This document shows positions 28,380 through 38,595 of a stretch of DNA of 64,000 bases, one piece after another. Made by a program: the position numbers and the translations under genes. The DNA is taken from the NCBI GenBank assembly GCA_040269895.1, contig CP158568.1, positions 2,946,716 to 3,010,715 on the forward strand, in the 5' to 3' direction. The notes below the pieces were generated by a model. The model saw only the letters and a list, made by a program, of their open reading frames with translations. It did not search any database and was not told where the DNA came from. Position 1 is the stretch's first letter. Every line of letters starts with the position of its first letter. Source of the DNA: Ancalomicrobiaceae bacterium S20. GTDB taxonomy: Bacteria > Pseudomonadota > Alphaproteobacteria > Rhizobiales > Ancalomicrobiaceae.

Positions 28380-29858
28380 TCACTGGAACGCCACTTCCTC
28401 AAAGCTCCTGAGCTTGCGGGAGTGCAGCTTCTCGTTCGGCATGGCCCGGAGCTTTTCCATCGCGCGGATGCCGATCTGCAGGTGCTGATTGACCTGGCGG
28501 CGATAGAACTCGCTCGCCATGCCCGGCAGCTTCAACTCGCCATGCAACGGCTTGTCGGAGACGCAGAGCAGCGTGCCGTAGGGCACGCGGAACCGGAACC
28601 CGTTGGCGGCGATCGTCGCGCTCTCCATGTCGAGCGCGATGGCGCGCGACTGCGAGAAGCGCTGCACCGGCTCGCGATGGTCGCGCAGTTCCCAGTTGCG
28701 GTTGTCGATGGTGGCGACCGTGCCGGTGCGCATCACCGTCTTCAGTTCCCAACCCGACAGGCCCGTCACTTCGGCGACCGCCTCCTCCATCGCGACCTGC
28801 ACCTCGGCAAGCGCCGGGATCGGCACCCAGAGCGGCAGGTCGGCGTCGAGCACGTGGTCCTCGCGGACATAGGCGTGGGCGAGCACGTAGTCGCCGAGCT
28901 TCTGCGTGTTCCTGAGGCCGGCGCAGTGGCCGAGCATCAGCCAGGCGTGCGGGCGCAGCACCGCGATGTGGTCGGTGATGGTCTTGGCGTTCGAGGGCCC
29001 GACGCCGATGTTGACCATGGTGATGCCGGAATGGCCCGGCCGGACCAGATGGTAGGCCGGCATCTGCGGCAGGCGCACCGGCGGCGTGCCGGAGACCGGC
29101 TCATGGGCGCCGCGCGGCAGGACGACGTTGCCGGGCTCGACGAAGGCCTCGTACTCGCTCGACGGATCCTGCATCTCGCGGCGGGCGAGTGCGATGAACT
29201 CGTCGATGTAGAACTGGTAGTTGGTGAAGAGCACGAAGTTCTGGAAATGCTCGGGCCGGGTCGCCGTATAGTGCGACAGGCGATGCAGCGAATAGTCGAC
29301 GCGCGGCGCCGTGAAGGGCGCGAGCGGCTGCGGCTGGCCGGGAACCGCGATGAAGTCGCCGTTGGCGATCGCATCGTCGGTGACGGCCAGATCCGGCACG
29401 TCGAAGACGTCGCGCAACGGACGCCCGAGCCGCTCGTTGATGTCGAAGGCGAGGCTGACGTCATTCGACAGCGCGAAATGCAGCGGGATCGGCGCGCGGG
29501 ATTCGCCGATCGAGACCGCGACGCCGTGATTGCGCATCAGGAGCTTCAGCTGCTCGGCGAGATAGTTGCGGAACAGATCCGGGCGCGTGACCGTGGTCGT
29601 GTAGGTGCCCGGACCCGGCACGAAGCCGTAGGCGAGGCGCGAATCGAGCCGCGCGTGGGTGTCGGAGGCGACGCGGATCTCCGGATAGAAGGCGCGGATC
29701 CGGCCCGCCGGCTTGGCGCCGTCGACGAGCGCCCGGAAGCGCTCGGTCAGATAACGGGTGTTGCGCTCGTAGATCTCGACGAGGCGCGCGACCGCCGCGG
29801 TCGCATCGGTGAATTCCTCGGCGGCGATCGGGGGCGGCGTCTCTTCGATCTGCGACAT
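28380..29858 (-). CDS. amn: AMP nucleosidase
   Basis: A 492-residue AMP nucleosidase, which hydrolyses AMP to adenine and ribose 5-phosphate. The N-terminal regulatory domain runs to about residue 190. The C-terminal nucleoside-phosphorylase-like domain has MVNIGVGPSNAKTITDHI and LMLGHCAGLR, and the active-site DMESATIAANGFRFRVPYGT followed by SDKPLHGE. I start at the ATG at 29858 (MSQIEETPPP); the frame continues a further 21 codons to 29921. Confidence 0.95.
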   Translation of the reverse strand: MSQIEETPPPIAAEEFTDATAAVARLVEIYERNTRYLTERFRALVDGAKPAGRIRAFYPEIRVASDTHARLDSRLAYGFVPGPGTYTTTVTRPDLFRNYLAEQLKLLMRNHGVAVSIGESRAPIPLHFALSNDVSLAFDINERLGRPLRDVFDVPDLAVTDDAIANGDFIAVPGQPQPLAPFTAPRVDYSLHRLSHYTATRPEHFQNFVLFTNYQFYIDEFIALARREMQDPSSEYEAFVEPGNVVLPRGAHEPVSGTPPVRLPQMPAYHLVRPGHSGITMVNIGVGPSNAKTITDHIAVLRPHAWLMLGHCAGLRNTQKLGDYVLAHAYVREDHVLDADLPLWVPIPALAEVQVAMEEAVAEVTGLSGWELKTVMRTGTVATIDNRNWELRDHREPVQRFSQSRAIALDMESATIAANGFRFRVPYGTLLCVSDKPLHGELKLPGMASEFYRRQVNQHLQIGIRAMEKLRAMPNEKLHSRKLRSFEEVAFQ

Positions 29859-29998
29859 GATCCACTCTGCTTCTTCGTCTTTGGTCGAACGCAAGGTCGT
29901 CGCTCGCCCCCTCCGGGTCAAGGGCGGGAGCGGCAGCGCAGATACGGACGGGTTCGAAGAGCCGGAGCCGGCCGGGTCGAGGCCGGCGGTGCGGGGGA

Positions 29999-30610
29999 TC
30001 AGGCCGCGATGCCGACCAGATAGTGGTCGACGACCTCCTCGGCATGGGCCGCGATCCAGGCGGCATCGGGCGGCGCCAGGATGCCGAGCGAGATCGCGAT
30101 CACCGGCCGGTCGACCAGCATCGCGTAGAACCGGTCGGCGAGGCGGCTCGGGTCGCCGGCCCGGAACACGCCGGCCTTCTGCCGGCGGCCGATGTAGTCG
30201 GCGAGCAGTGCCGAGGCGGGACCGGGGCCGGCCTGCCAGAACCGGCGGCCGATCTCTGGAAAGCGAGGCGTCTCGGCGACCGCCAGACGGTAGAGCGCGG
30301 CGAGATCGGCGGTCAGGATCGAGGCGGCGGCGGTCCTGGCATAGGCGAGCAGCGCCTCGCGCGGCGGCAGCGTCTCGTCGAGTTGCACGGTGCCGGCGTT
30401 GTCGGCGATCTCGCGGTTGACCGAACCGATCAGGGCCTCGAACAGGCCCTCCTTGCTGCCGAAGGCGCGATAGACCGTCGCCTTCGAGCCGCCGGCGCGC
30501 GCGACGATCTCGTCGACGCTGACGGCGTCGAAGCCGCGCTCGACGAAGAGGTCGCGCGCGGCTTCGAGAATGGCAAGCTGCCGGCGCTCACCGCGCGGCG
30601 TCGACTTCAC
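29999..30610 (-). CDS. TetR/AcrR family transcriptional regulator
   Basis: A regulator of about 203 residues with an N-terminal TetR domain (ILEAARDLFVERGFDAVSVDEI, helix-turn-helix VARAGGSKATVYRAFGSKEG) and a C-terminal ligand domain. I prefer the GTG at 30610, with AAGAGG upstream; an ATG at 30694 is alternative. It overlaps the end of the adjacent membrane-protein gene by 23 bases, so the two are co-transcribed. A partial palindrome, TGTACCGTACAGTACA, upstream of the membrane-protein gene is a plausible autoregulatory operator. Confidence 0.88.
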   Translation of the reverse strand: MKSTPRGERRQLAILEAARDLFVERGFDAVSVDEIVARAGGSKATVYRAFGSKEGLFEALIGSVNREIADNAGTVQLDETLPPREALLAYARTAAASILTADLAALYRLAVAETPRFPEIGRRFWQAGPGPASALLADYIGRRQKAGVFRAGDPSRLADRFYAMLVDRPVIAISLGILAPPDAAWIAAHAEEVVDHYLVGIAA

Positions 30611-31034
30611 CAAGGCACAGGACCTCTTGCCTACGCGGGTCGGCCGCTGCGGTGTCCGCGACGGGAACACCTGACCGGAACACCTGGATCGCAAAGGCGA
30701 TCATGCCGAGAAAGACGCCGATCGATCCGATGCCGGCGAGCGGTTCGCCCCGCCCCTGCCCGCCAGTCGTGATCAGCGCGATCCCGAGCGCCATTACAGT
30801 AACGGAAATAGCCCAGAACATCACCTGAAGGAAGGCGAAACGCCCCCGGTCGAGCATCGGGTTGAATCGGTAGAAGGCACCGAAGGCGAACAGGGACAGC
30901 CAGCCGAGCAGCAGGAGATGCGCATGGGCCGGCGCGACCGCGTGATCGTGCGAGATTCCCATGTAGAGCCCGACGCCGAAACCGGCGAGGGCGAGCAGAA
31001 CGGCAATACGAAAGGCGAGCGTGGAAGCGGTCAT
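30588..31034 (-). CDS. small four-helix membrane protein
   Basis: A membrane protein of about 148 residues with four predicted helices: FRIAVLLALAGFGVGLYMGI, LLLLGWLSLFAFGAFYRF, FLQVMFWAISVTVMALGIAL and IGSIGVFLGMIAFAIQVF. SHDHAVAPAHAHLLLLGW carries histidines, reminiscent of heme-copper oxidase subunit I-like helices, but the role is unknown. The ATG at 31034 is used. It forms an operon with the TetR gene downstream, which suggests regulation by that repressor. Proteins of this look occur next to TetR genes in related genomes (from memory, not checked). Confidence 0.75.
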   Translation of the reverse strand: MTASTLAFRIAVLLALAGFGVGLYMGISHDHAVAPAHAHLLLLGWLSLFAFGAFYRFNPMLDRGRFAFLQVMFWAISVTVMALGIALITTGGQGRGEPLAGIGSIGVFLGMIAFAIQVFRSGVPVADTAAADPRRQEVLCLGEVDAAR

Positions 31035-31591
31035 GGCAATCATCCTCAGGGCCGCAAAGGGCGGTCGTGTGTCGAAGTGAAACGGAAACAGCGATGACGA
31101 AGACCCTGCTCCGCCAGCACGCGCCACGCCCGATCGGCAGGATCGGCTCGCGTGAGCGATTATGTTCTGTACCGTACAGTACATTTTGAAGCTCGTCAAC
31201 GGGCCGCTTTGATGATGGCGAAGGGCCGGGTCGCCCCAGGCGGGCTCGCGTGTGCCCTGCCCGACCGGAGACTGCGGCGAGCGCCTCGGCCATACCCGGC
31301 GCGACGTCGAACGTCTCCTCGCCGAACCTGGTATCGCGGATGTGCTCCGCCCGCCCTGCCGGGGCGCGACCTGCCGACGACCGAGCAACGGGGAACGCTA
31401 AGTAGCAACCCCGAACGGCGGCGACCATTTACCGCTCGTTCAGCACGTCATCTGTAATTTCTGATTGACCCATCGATGTGTCACCGACGGCGACGTCGAT
31501 GGAGGTCTGCGACATCCGTCGAAGCGGCAAGGCCGCCGAGACCGCGGGCCACCCGAGCCGGTCCCGCGTCCGATCCGAAGAGGTCAGCCGC
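31035..31591. other. intergenic region with operator-like palindrome, no gene seen
   Basis: Between the membrane-protein gene and the chemotaxis receptor gene. The only structure I see is TGTACCGTACAGTACA at 31168-31183. Small open frames here have no conserved residues and no ribosome-binding sites. Confidence 0.5.
31168..31183. promoter_or_regulatory. candidate TetR operator
   Basis: TGTACCGTACAGTACA is a 16-base imperfect palindrome (two mismatched pairs). It lies 134 bases upstream of the membrane-protein/TetR operon. Many TetR regulators bind GTAC-rich palindromes of this kind and repress their own operon. Confidence 0.5.
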
Positions 31592-33298
31592 ATGCTTCGC
31601 TTTTCCGATCTGCGCATATCGACCAAGATTCTGGCGGTCGTGGTGGTGCTGTCCACGATCGCCGGCGCCATCGCCTTCACCGGCATCCGTTCGCTGCAGG
31701 GCATGAACGAGGCGGCCACGCGCATGAACCGCGCCTCGGATCTGTCGGTCACGGCAATCCGCCTCAACACCCCGATCCTGGCGATCGGTTCGGCCTTGTT
31801 CCGGGCGTTGTCCGAGCCGTCCGCCGACGTGCGGGCCGACTCGCTGAAGATCATCGCGGAGGAGAGCGATCTCTTCCGGAAACGGTCCGGCGATGTGTTG
31901 GCGGCCTCCACCGGCGAGTTGCGGGCGCGGGTCGCCGAGGTCCGGTCCCAGTTCGACACCTACGCCGATCTCGCCGCCACGCTGGCGCAGAAGGCCGAGG
32001 CGACGGCGAAGACCGGCAGCGAGGCCGAGCGCGCGGCGTTCCGTCATCAGGCGACCGCGGCCTACGAGGTGCAGCGCAAGCTGCGGCTCGCCAACCGCGA
32101 GGTGCTCGCCGCCTTCGCCAAGGCGGTCGACGCGGCCAATACCGAGGCGACCGAGATTTACGAGGCGAACGCGCGGACCATGACCGTCGTCGCGATCGCC
32201 GGCATCCTGTTCGGCCTCGGGCTGGGCGGCGCGATCGGGCATTTCGGCATTTCGAAGCCGACGCGCGCGATGGTCGAGGTGCTGCAGCGGCTCGCCGGCG
32301 GCGACTACACCACCGCGATCGCGCATGGCGACCGCAGGGACGAGATCGGCGACGTCGCCCGCGCCGCGGCGGTGTTCAAGGACAATCTGTTGCGCACCCG
32401 CGAACTGGAGGCCGAGGCGCAGCGCGCCAAGGCGGCGTCCGAAGAGCAGCGCCGGCAGATGATGCTCGATCTCGCCGACGAATTCGAAAAGGCGGTCGGC
32501 AGCATCGTCCAGATGGTCTCGGCCGCGGCGACCGAGATGCAGGCGACCGCCTCGCAGCTGTCGGCCTCGGCGCAGGCGACCTCCGAGAAGGCGACGTCGG
32601 TCTCATCGGCCGCCGAGGAGGCCGGCACGAGCGTGACCTCGGTCGCCAGTTCGACCGAGGAGCTCGGCGCATCGGTCGACGAGATCGGCCGGCAGGTCGA
32701 GCATACGGCGGGTCGGTCGACCGCGGCGGTCGCCGAGACCGAGGCCACGGTCCGGATCGTCGGCGAGCTCGATCATGCCGCCGGCCGGATCAGCGCGATC
32801 GTGCAGCTGATTTCCGATATCGCGTCGCAGACCAATCTGCTCGCGCTCAACGCCACCATCGAGGCGGCGCGGGCCGGCGAAGCCGGTCGCGGCTTCGCGG
32901 TCGTGGCGGCCGAGGTCAAGGGCCTCGCCGACCAGACCGCGCGCGCCACCGCCGAGATCGGCCAGCAGGTCGCCGAGATCCAGGCCTCGACCAACCGCGC
33001 GGTCGCGTCGATCTCGGGCATTTCGGGCACGATCCGGGCGATCGACGAGACGACCACCGCAATCTCCGATTCGATCCGGCAGCAGGCGGTCGCGACCTCC
33101 GACATCGTCCAGGCGGTGACGCAGGCCTCGCTCGGCACGCAGGAGGTGACCACCAACATCACCCATGTCGCGCGCTCGGCCGAGGAGACCGGCAGCGCGG
33201 CCTCGCAGGTGCTGGAGGCATCCGGCGAACTCGCCAAACAGGCCGAGACCCTGCGCCGTCAGGTCGAGGGCTTTCTGGTCACGGTCCGGGCGGCGTGA
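31592..33298 (+). CDS. methyl-accepting chemotaxis protein
   Basis: A 568-residue receptor. A first membrane helix ([22 protein letters not shown]) is followed by a periplasmic helical sensor domain of about 170 residues. The second helix ([20 protein letters not shown]) leads to a HAMP domain and a signalling domain whose hairpin tip is [38 protein letters not shown] (about residues 408-445, shown as two adjacent runs in the literature). It should relay a ligand or internal signal to CheA/CheW. No che genes are near, so it is an orphan receptor. The ATG at 31592 has GAAGAGG upstream. Confidence 0.93.
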   Translation: MLRFSDLRISTKILAVVVVLSTIAGAIAFTGIRSLQGMNEAATRMNRASDLSVTAIRLNTPILAIGSALFRALSEPSADVRADSLKIIAEESDLFRKRSGDVLAASTGELRARVAEVRSQFDTYADLAATLAQKAEATAKTGSEAERAAFRHQATAAYEVQRKLRLANREVLAAFAKAVDAANTEATEIYEANARTMTVVAIAGILFGLGLGGAIGHFGISKPTRAMVEVLQRLAGGDYTTAIAHGDRRDEIGDVARAAAVFKDNLLRTRELEAEAQRAKAASEEQRRQMMLDLADEFEKAVGSIVQMVSAAATEMQATASQLSASAQATSEKATSVSSAAEEAGTSVTSVASSTEELGASVDEIGRQVEHTAGRSTAAVAETEATVRIVGELDHAAGRISAIVQLISDIASQTNLLALNATIEAARAGEAGRGFAVVAAEVKGLADQTARATAEIGQQVAEIQASTNRAVASISGISGTIRAIDETTTAISDSIRQQAVATSDIVQAVTQASLGTQEVTTNITHVARSAEETGSAASQVLEASGELAKQAETLRRQVEGFLVTVRAA

Positions 33299-33385
33299 GG
33301 GGCGAGGCCGCATGAGGGCGGTACGGACCCGGCGCCGACGCGGATCGCTGCCGGCGCGGCGTGGCTGCCTGAACCGAGAAAGAAC

Positions 33386-33406
33386 GGGCCGCCTCGAGGG
33401 CGGCCC
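33386..33406 (-). terminator. terminator downstream of the lipoprotein gene
   Basis: GGGCCGCC and GGCGGCCC form a GC-rich stem; on the minus strand it is followed by GTTCTTTCTC. It lies just beyond the stop codon of the lipoprotein gene. Confidence 0.65.
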
Positions 33407-33412
33407 GCAGCA

Positions 33413-34048
33413 TCACTTCTTCGCCTTGCCCTTGCCCTTGGCGGGGCCGAGATCCTTGGCGTCCTTGCCGTCGAGGCCGGCGTAGATGGTGACGTCGCCG
33501 GAGCCGAGCACCGGGATCGTCACCTGATCGTCGATGATCGACCAGTTCGCCGCGTAGTCCGGCGCGTTGACCGGCACGGCGACGGTCGTGACCTTCGAAT
33601 AGAGCACCTGTTCGCCGCGGACGGCGGCGATACGGACCGGCACCGACACCGTGCCGGTCGCGCCCTTCGGACCGGCCAGCACGCGGCCGGCGACACCGAC
33701 GCGGGCGATCACCTTGTCGCCGACCACGTCGCAGTCGCGCGCGACCTTCTGCACCGTCAGCTGGAAGCGCAGTGCCGTCGGGTCGCCCTGCTTGCCGCCC
33801 TCGAACAGCGGCAGCATCTCGGAGCCGTAGCGGACCTCGGCGATCGGGCAGGTCGGCGTCTTGGCGATCTCGGCCGGGTCGATGCCCTTCGGCTCCTCGG
33901 CCGTGCCGCGCAGCAGGGCGTTGCCGATACCGTCGGACACGCTGCCGCAGCCGGCGAGCGACAGGCCGGCCAGAACCAGCCCCGTCACGGCGGCGATACG
34001 AGCGGCGGAGCGGGCGGTCGCGGGCGAGGTCGACATCGGAAAGGCCAT
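33413..34048 (-). CDS. predicted lipoprotein of unknown function
   Basis: A protein of about 211 residues with a lipoprotein signal peptide ending in the lipobox LSLAGC (cysteine near residue 34). The mature part is beta-rich (VTIPVLGSGDVTIYAGLDGKD near the C-terminus) and ends in a Lys-rich tail (AKGKGKAKK). Not recognised as a named family. Its message ends at a hairpin terminator. Its ATG (34048 or 34036) has only weak ribosome-binding sites. It diverges from ispH across a gap of about 400 bases. Confidence 0.78.
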   Translation of the reverse strand: MAFPMSTSPATARSAARIAAVTGLVLAGLSLAGCGSVSDGIGNALLRGTAEEPKGIDPAEIAKTPTCPIAEVRYGSEMLPLFEGGKQGDPTALRFQLTVQKVARDCDVVGDKVIARVGVAGRVLAGPKGATGTVSVPVRIAAVRGEQVLYSKVTTVAVPVNAPDYAANWSIIDDQVTIPVLGSGDVTIYAGLDGKDAKDLGPAKGKGKAKK

Positions 34049-34450
34049 GGGCGTGACACTCGGGAACTGGAGCGTTCCGCCCTCGACGAGGCCGGAACGC
34101 GGGACGGTCGGATCGGGCGGCCAAGGCCGCCGCTCGTGAACTGCCTGGCGGCCTGGAGCCACCGCGGCCGCCTTCTATAGCAGCGCTGCCACGGCATCGC
34201 CATGTTTCATGGCGGCAGCATGGCGGAGGCGCGGGGCGGCATCCGGATTTGCGATGGCTCTCGCACCGGGCATCGGCCGCGACGCCTTGACAGCCCACGC
34301 CCCCGCGCCTCATTTCGGGCGGGACGGTCCGGGACGATGCGACCGCCCGCGAGACCTGTCGCCAGGCCTCGCGCCGCGGGCTTCGATCCGTGGCCGGATC
34401 GTCCGCCCTTTCCGCCCGCCGCCGGCGGCCGTTTCGAACGCCCGGAACCC
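34049..34450. other. 402-base divergent intergenic region, candidate ispH promoter
   Basis: No gene is seen. TTGACA at 34287-34292 is followed after 17 bases by TCATTT (34310-34315), a partial sigma70 match in the ispH direction. Start positions for ispH upstream of 34451 are not credible. Confidence 0.35.
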
Positions 34451-35416
34451 ATGTCCGAGAAGCCTGCCCTCGAGATCCTGCTCGCCGCGCCGCGCGGCTT
34501 CTGCGCCGGCGTCGACCGCGCGATCCAGATCGTCGAACTGGCTCTCGCCAAGTTCGGCGCGCCGGTCTACGTGCGCCACGAGATCGTCCACAATCGCTTC
34601 GTGGTCGAAAGCCTGCGTCGCAAGGGCGCGGTGTTCGTCGAGGAGCTCGACGAGATCCCGGACACCGAGCAGCCGGTGGTGTTCTCCGCCCACGGCGTGC
34701 CGAAGTCGGTGCCGGCCGCCGCCGCCGCGCGCAACCTGTTCCACCTCGACGCCACCTGCCCGCTCGTCACCAAGGTGCATCGCGAGGCGGAGATCCATCA
34801 CCGCAAGGGCCGCCACGTGATCCTGATCGGCCATGCCGGCCATCCGGAGGTGATCGGCACCATGGGGCAACTGCCCGAGGGCGCGGTCACACTGGTCGAG
34901 ACCGCGGCGGACGTCGATCGCCTGACGCCGCCCGAGGGCGTGGCGCTCTCCTACACGACGCAGACCACCCTCTCGGTCGACGACACGCGCGGCATCATCG
35001 CCGCGCTGGAGCGTCGCTTCCCCGGCATCGTCGGGCCGCACAAGGAAGACATCTGCTACGCGACCACCAACCGCCAGGAGGCGGTCAAGGGCATCGCGCC
35101 GCGGGTCGATGCGCTGCTGGTGGTCGGCGCGCCGAACTCGTCGAACTCTCAGCGCCTGCGCGAGGTCGCCGAGCGCGAGGGCTGCACCAAGGCCGCGCTG
35201 ATCCAGCGGGCGAGCGAGATCGACTGGTCGCTGTTCGGCAACATCCAGCGCCTCGGCGTCACCGCCGGCGCCTCGGCGCCGGAGGTGCTGGTCGAGGAGG
35301 TCATCGCCGCCTTCGCGGAGCGCTACGAGGTCACGGTCGAGACCGTGCGCACCGCCGACGAATCGATCACCTTCAACCTGCCTCGCGAGCTGCGCGGCGA
35401 CGCCGCAGCGGAGTGA
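34451..35416 (+). CDS. ispH: 4-hydroxy-3-methylbut-2-enyl diphosphate reductase
   Basis: A 321-residue iron-sulfur enzyme that makes isopentenyl and dimethylallyl diphosphate in the last step of the MEP pathway. The three cluster cysteines lie in [22 protein letters not shown] and [10 protein letters not shown]. The ATG at 34451 gives the normal N-terminus. First of an operon ispH-thrB-rnhA-lipid kinase; thrB begins four bases later. Confidence 0.97.
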   Translation: MSEKPALEILLAAPRGFCAGVDRAIQIVELALAKFGAPVYVRHEIVHNRFVVESLRRKGAVFVEELDEIPDTEQPVVFSAHGVPKSVPAAAAARNLFHLDATCPLVTKVHREAEIHHRKGRHVILIGHAGHPEVIGTMGQLPEGAVTLVETAADVDRLTPPEGVALSYTTQTTLSVDDTRGIIAALERRFPGIVGPHKEDICYATTNRQEAVKGIAPRVDALLVVGAPNSSNSQRLREVAEREGCTKAALIQRASEIDWSLFGNIQRLGVTAGASAPEVLVEEVIAAFAERYEVTVETVRTADESITFNLPRELRGDAAAE

Positions 35417-35420
35417 GGCG

Positions 35421-36431
35421 ATGGCGGTCTACACGGAAGTCTCCGACGACGCGCTCGTCAGGTTCGTCGCCGGCTACGACATCGGCACGGTCCTGTCCTC
35501 GAAGGGCATCGCCGAAGGCGTCGAGAACTCGAACTATCTGCTGCACACCGATCGCGGCAACTACATCCTGACCCTCTACGAGAAGCGGGTCGATCCCGGT
35601 GACCTGCCGTTCTTCCTCGGCCTGATGGAGCATCTGGCCAGTCGCGGCATCACCTGCCCGCTGCCGGTCAAGAACCGCGCCGGCGAGGCGCTCGGCGAGC
35701 TCGCCGGACGGCCGGCGGCGATTATCTCGTTCCTGGACGGCATGTGGGTGCGCCGGCCGACCGCGGCGCATTGCGCGGAAGTCGGCGAGGCGCTGGCGCG
35801 CTTCCATCTCGCCGGCGCGGATTTCCCGATCCGGCGCCCGAACGCGCTGACACTGCCGTCGTGGCGACCACTGTTCGAGCGCTCGCGGGCGCGCGCCGAT
35901 GAGGTCGCGCCGGGGCTGTCGGCCGACATCCTCGCCGAGCTCGATCACCTGGAAGCGGCGTGGCCGAGCGATCTGCCGGCGGGCGTGATCCATGCCGATC
36001 TCTTCCCCGACAACGTGTTCTTCATCGGCCAGGACCTGTCCGGGCTGATCGACTTCTACTTCGCCTGCAACGACTTCCTCGCCTTCGACATCGCGACCTG
36101 CCTCAATTCCTGGTGCTTCGAGCCCGATCTCGCCTTCAACATCACCAAGGGCCGGGCGATACTCTCGGCCTATGAGCGGGTGCGGCCGCTGACCGACCGG
36201 GAACGGACGAGCCTGCCGCTGCTCTGCCGCGGCTCGGCGCTGCGCTTCCTGCTGACGCGGCTCTACGACTGGCTGAACGTGCCGCCGGGCGCGCTCGTCA
36301 AGCCGAAGGATCCGATCGAGTATCTGCGCAAGCTGCGCTTCCACCGCACGATCGCCGATGCGAGCGGCTACGGGCTCGCGCTCGACGCGCCGCCCTCCGC
36401 CGGGGTGGTCCCCGCCGGGGCGGCCTCGTGA
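35421..36431 (+). CDS. thrB: homoserine kinase (ThrB, aminoglycoside phosphotransferase-like type)
   Basis: A 336-residue kinase of the APH-fold type common in proteobacteria, which phosphorylates homoserine on the way to threonine. The catalytic loop is [13 protein letters not shown] and the metal-binding acid lies in [11 protein letters not shown]. It sits four bases after ispH and overlaps rnhA by four bases (GTGA). thrC, the next step, lies about 4 kb away on the same strand. Confidence 0.93.
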   Translation: MAVYTEVSDDALVRFVAGYDIGTVLSSKGIAEGVENSNYLLHTDRGNYILTLYEKRVDPGDLPFFLGLMEHLASRGITCPLPVKNRAGEALGELAGRPAAIISFLDGMWVRRPTAAHCAEVGEALARFHLAGADFPIRRPNALTLPSWRPLFERSRARADEVAPGLSADILAELDHLEAAWPSDLPAGVIHADLFPDNVFFIGQDLSGLIDFYFACNDFLAFDIATCLNSWCFEPDLAFNITKGRAILSAYERVRPLTDRERTSLPLLCRGSALRFLLTRLYDWLNVPPGALVKPKDPIEYLRKLRFHRTIADASGYGLALDAPPSAGVVPAGAAS

Positions 36432-36892
36432 GCGAAACCCCGACGACGGTCCGCGTCTACACGGACGGCGCCTGCTCGGGCAATCCGGGCCCGGGCGGCT
36501 GGGGCGCACTGCTCCACTGGAACGAGCACGTCAAGGAACTGAAGGGCGGCGAGGCCGACACCACCAACAATCGCATGGAGCTGATGGCGGCGATTTCGGC
36601 GCTGGAGGCGCTGAAACGCCCGTGCGTGGTCGAGATCTTCACCGATTCGAATTATGTGAAGGGCGGAATCACCGGCTGGATCCACGGCTGGAAGCGCAAC
36701 GGCTGGAAGACCGCCGACAAGAAGCCGGTCAAGAACGCCGACCTGTGGCAAAGGCTGGAAGACGCGCGCAATCGTCACCAGGTGACCTGGCACTGGGTCA
36801 AGGGCCACGCCGGCCACCCGGAGAACGAACGCGCCGACGAACTCGCCCGCGAGGGCATGGCCCCGTTCAAGGCCTCCCGGAGACCCGCATGA
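36428..36892 (+). CDS. rnhA: ribonuclease HI
   Basis: A 154-residue RNase HI. Catalytic acids lie in [28 protein letters not shown] and [11 protein letters not shown], and the last motif is [15 protein letters not shown]. It cuts RNA in RNA-DNA hybrids. A GTG at 36428 overlapping the thrB stop is the start. It is intact, which matters because the rnhB frame in this window is broken. Confidence 0.96.
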   Translation: MSETPTTVRVYTDGACSGNPGPGGWGALLHWNEHVKELKGGEADTTNNRMELMAAISALEALKRPCVVEIFTDSNYVKGGITGWIHGWKRNGWKTADKKPVKNADLWQRLEDARNRHQVTWHWVKGHAGHPENERADELAREGMAPFKASRRPA

Positions 36893-37806
36893 GCCTCGCC
36901 CTCCGCATGTCCGACGAGAACGCCTTCGATCCCTCCACCGTCCGCTCCGTGACCCTGCTGGTCAATCCGGCCGCCGGCGGTTTCCGGATGAAGACGATCC
37001 AGGCGCTGGCCGAGGCGCTGCGCGGCCGCGGCCTGTCGGTCGAGATCCGGATGAGCACGGCGCCGGGACATCTCGCCGAACTGGCCGCGACCGTCGAGAC
37101 CGACGTGATCGCGGTCGCCGGCGGCGACGGCTCGGTCAACGAGGTGGTCGGCGCGCTGATGGCGCGGCCCGCGCCCGTGCCGACGCTGGCGGTGGTGCCG
37201 CAGGGCACGGCGAACGTGCTCGCACACGAGATCGCCCTGCCCTCCGATCCGCAGCGGCTCGCTGCGGTGATCGCGACCGGACGCCGGCGCGATCTGCACA
37301 TCGGCCTCGCCAACGGCCGGCCGTTCTTCCTGATGGCCTCCGCCGGTTTCGACGCCGAGATCGTCCACGCGGTCGAGACCGGGCCGCGGCCGCGCTTCAA
37401 GAAGCTCGCCTTCGTCCACAACGCGCTGACACGCGCGCTCGGCCACGGCGGACCGGACCTTACCATCGAAGCCGACGGGCGGCGCCACACCGCGCGGATC
37501 GCGGTCGTCGCCAAAGCCAAACACTATGGCGGGCCGTTCGTGCTGGCGCGCGAGGCCTCGGCGGTGGCGCCAGGGCTCGTGCTGGTGGCGCTGAAGTCGG
37601 ATCGGCCGTGGGCGCTGATGCGCGCCGCGGCCGCACTCGCGACCGGGCGACTCGGGCCGAGCGCCAATGTGATCGTCGAGCCGGTCCGGCGCGTCCGGAT
37701 CACCTCTGAAACGCCGGTCGCGACCCAAATCGACGGCGAGGCGATGGCGACGACGCCGCTCGACGTGGTGGCGGCCGAACGCACGCTGCCGGTGCTGGTG
37801 CCATAA
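36889..37806 (+). CDS. diacylglycerol/lipid kinase family protein
   Basis: A 305-residue member of the DAGK/YegS lipid kinase family. VNPAAGG near residue 22 and [16 protein letters not shown] near residue 70 are the nucleotide-binding motifs. The product likely phosphorylates a lipid, but the substrate is not predictable. Its ATG overlaps the rnhA stop, so it is the last gene of the ispH operon. A convergent terminator follows. Confidence 0.9.
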   Translation: MSLALRMSDENAFDPSTVRSVTLLVNPAAGGFRMKTIQALAEALRGRGLSVEIRMSTAPGHLAELAATVETDVIAVAGGDGSVNEVVGALMARPAPVPTLAVVPQGTANVLAHEIALPSDPQRLAAVIATGRRRDLHIGLANGRPFFLMASAGFDAEIVHAVETGPRPRFKKLAFVHNALTRALGHGGPDLTIEADGRRHTARIAVVAKAKHYGGPFVLAREASAVAPGLVLVALKSDRPWALMRAAAALATGRLGPSANVIVEPVRRVRITSETPVATQIDGEAMATTPLDVVAAERTLPVLVP

Positions 37807-37833
37807 AGTACGCGATCAGCGCTTCAGATACGA

Positions 37834-37867
37834 CGAAGCCGCCGGAACGGGCGTTCCGACGGCTTCG
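37834..37867. terminator. bidirectional terminator between lipid kinase and peroxiredoxin genes
   Basis: CGAAGCCG ... CGGCTTCG with an inner CGGAAC/GTTCCG stem, followed by CTTTCG on the plus strand. It separates the two convergent transcripts. Confidence 0.78.
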
Positions 37868-37884
37868 CTTTCGATGAGGTCAGA

Positions 37885-38370
37885 TCAGAGCTGTTCGAGG
37901 ATCTTGGCCGCGCCGGAGGCGACCGCCGTGCCGGGGGTGTCCTCGATGTTCAGCGACTTGACGACGCCGTCCTCGACGATCGCCGAATAGCGCTTCGAGC
38001 GGATGCCCATGCCGAAGGCGTTGAGGTCGATCTCCAGACCGACGGCCTTGGTGAACACGTCCGAGCCGTCGGCGATGAAGCCGAGCTTGCCGAGGCTGCC
38101 GGTGTGGGTCGCCCAGGCCTTCATGACCGAGGCGTCGTTGACGGCGAGGCAGATGACCTCGTCGACGCCCTTGGCCTTGATCGCGTCGAGGTTGTCCAGG
38201 TAGCCGGGCAGATGGTTGCCGGAGCACACGCCGGTGAAGGCACCGGGGACGCCGAAGAGCACGACCTTCTTGCCGCCGAAGACGTCGGCGGTCGACTTGT
38301 CGACGGGGCCGTCCGCCGTCACCACCTTGAGCGTCAGGTCCGGAAGCTTGTCGCCGATGCCGATCGTCAT
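37885..38370 (-). CDS. peroxiredoxin (Prx5-type)
   Basis: A 161-residue thiol peroxidase. The peroxidatic cysteine lies in PGAFTGVCSGNHLPGYL, where relatives have the same FT..CS..HLP signature, preceded by KKVVLFGVPGAF. It reduces hydrogen peroxide and organic hydroperoxides with thiol donors in the cytoplasm. The gene is alone, with two inverted-repeat elements and a palindrome in the gap upstream. Confidence 0.93.
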   Translation of the reverse strand: MTIGIGDKLPDLTLKVVTADGPVDKSTADVFGGKKVVLFGVPGAFTGVCSGNHLPGYLDNLDAIKAKGVDEVICLAVNDASVMKAWATHTGSLGKLGFIADGSDVFTKAVGLEIDLNAFGMGIRSKRYSAIVEDGVVKSLNIEDTPGTAVASGAAKILEQL

Positions 38371-38435
38371 GGCTTTCCCTCTTGGTTCGCGCCGCGCCTG
38401 CCGGCATGTCGCCAGCGGCCTTGCGGACGCCCTTG

Positions 38436-38496
38436 TTTTCGCGCGGGCGGCTGCCCGCTCATTGCTTTTCCGCGCGGGCGGCTACCCGCGCACTGC
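38436..38496. repeat. tandem pair of 30-31-base hairpin repeats
   Basis: Copies at 38436-38465 and 38466-38496 differ at only a few positions. Each contains a GCGGGC-GGCT-GCCCGC-like stem preceded by TTTTC. They lie between the peroxiredoxin gene and the DsbD-like gene and could affect transcription or mRNA stability. Confidence 0.7.
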
Positions 38497-38545
38497 GACG
38501 CCAGAGATAGGCCGCGCCCGCGCATCCGTCGAGGCGGGCAGACGT

Positions 38546-38561
38546 GAAATTGCGTAATTTC
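38546..38561. promoter_or_regulatory. palindromic operator-like site
   Basis: GAAATTGCGTAATTTC, a perfect inverted repeat with six-base arms and a four-base centre. It is AT-rich in very GC-rich surroundings, consistent with a regulator site, for example of the Lrp type. It lies about 175 bases upstream of the peroxiredoxin gene. Confidence 0.45.
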
Positions 38562-38595
38562 CCGTAACATGACCAACCATGCCCCGAGCCGCGTC

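Noticed and set aside
31152-31457. Small plus-strand open frame before the chemotaxis receptor
   Set aside because: It covers the operator-like palindrome, has no ribosome-binding site and shows no conserved residues.
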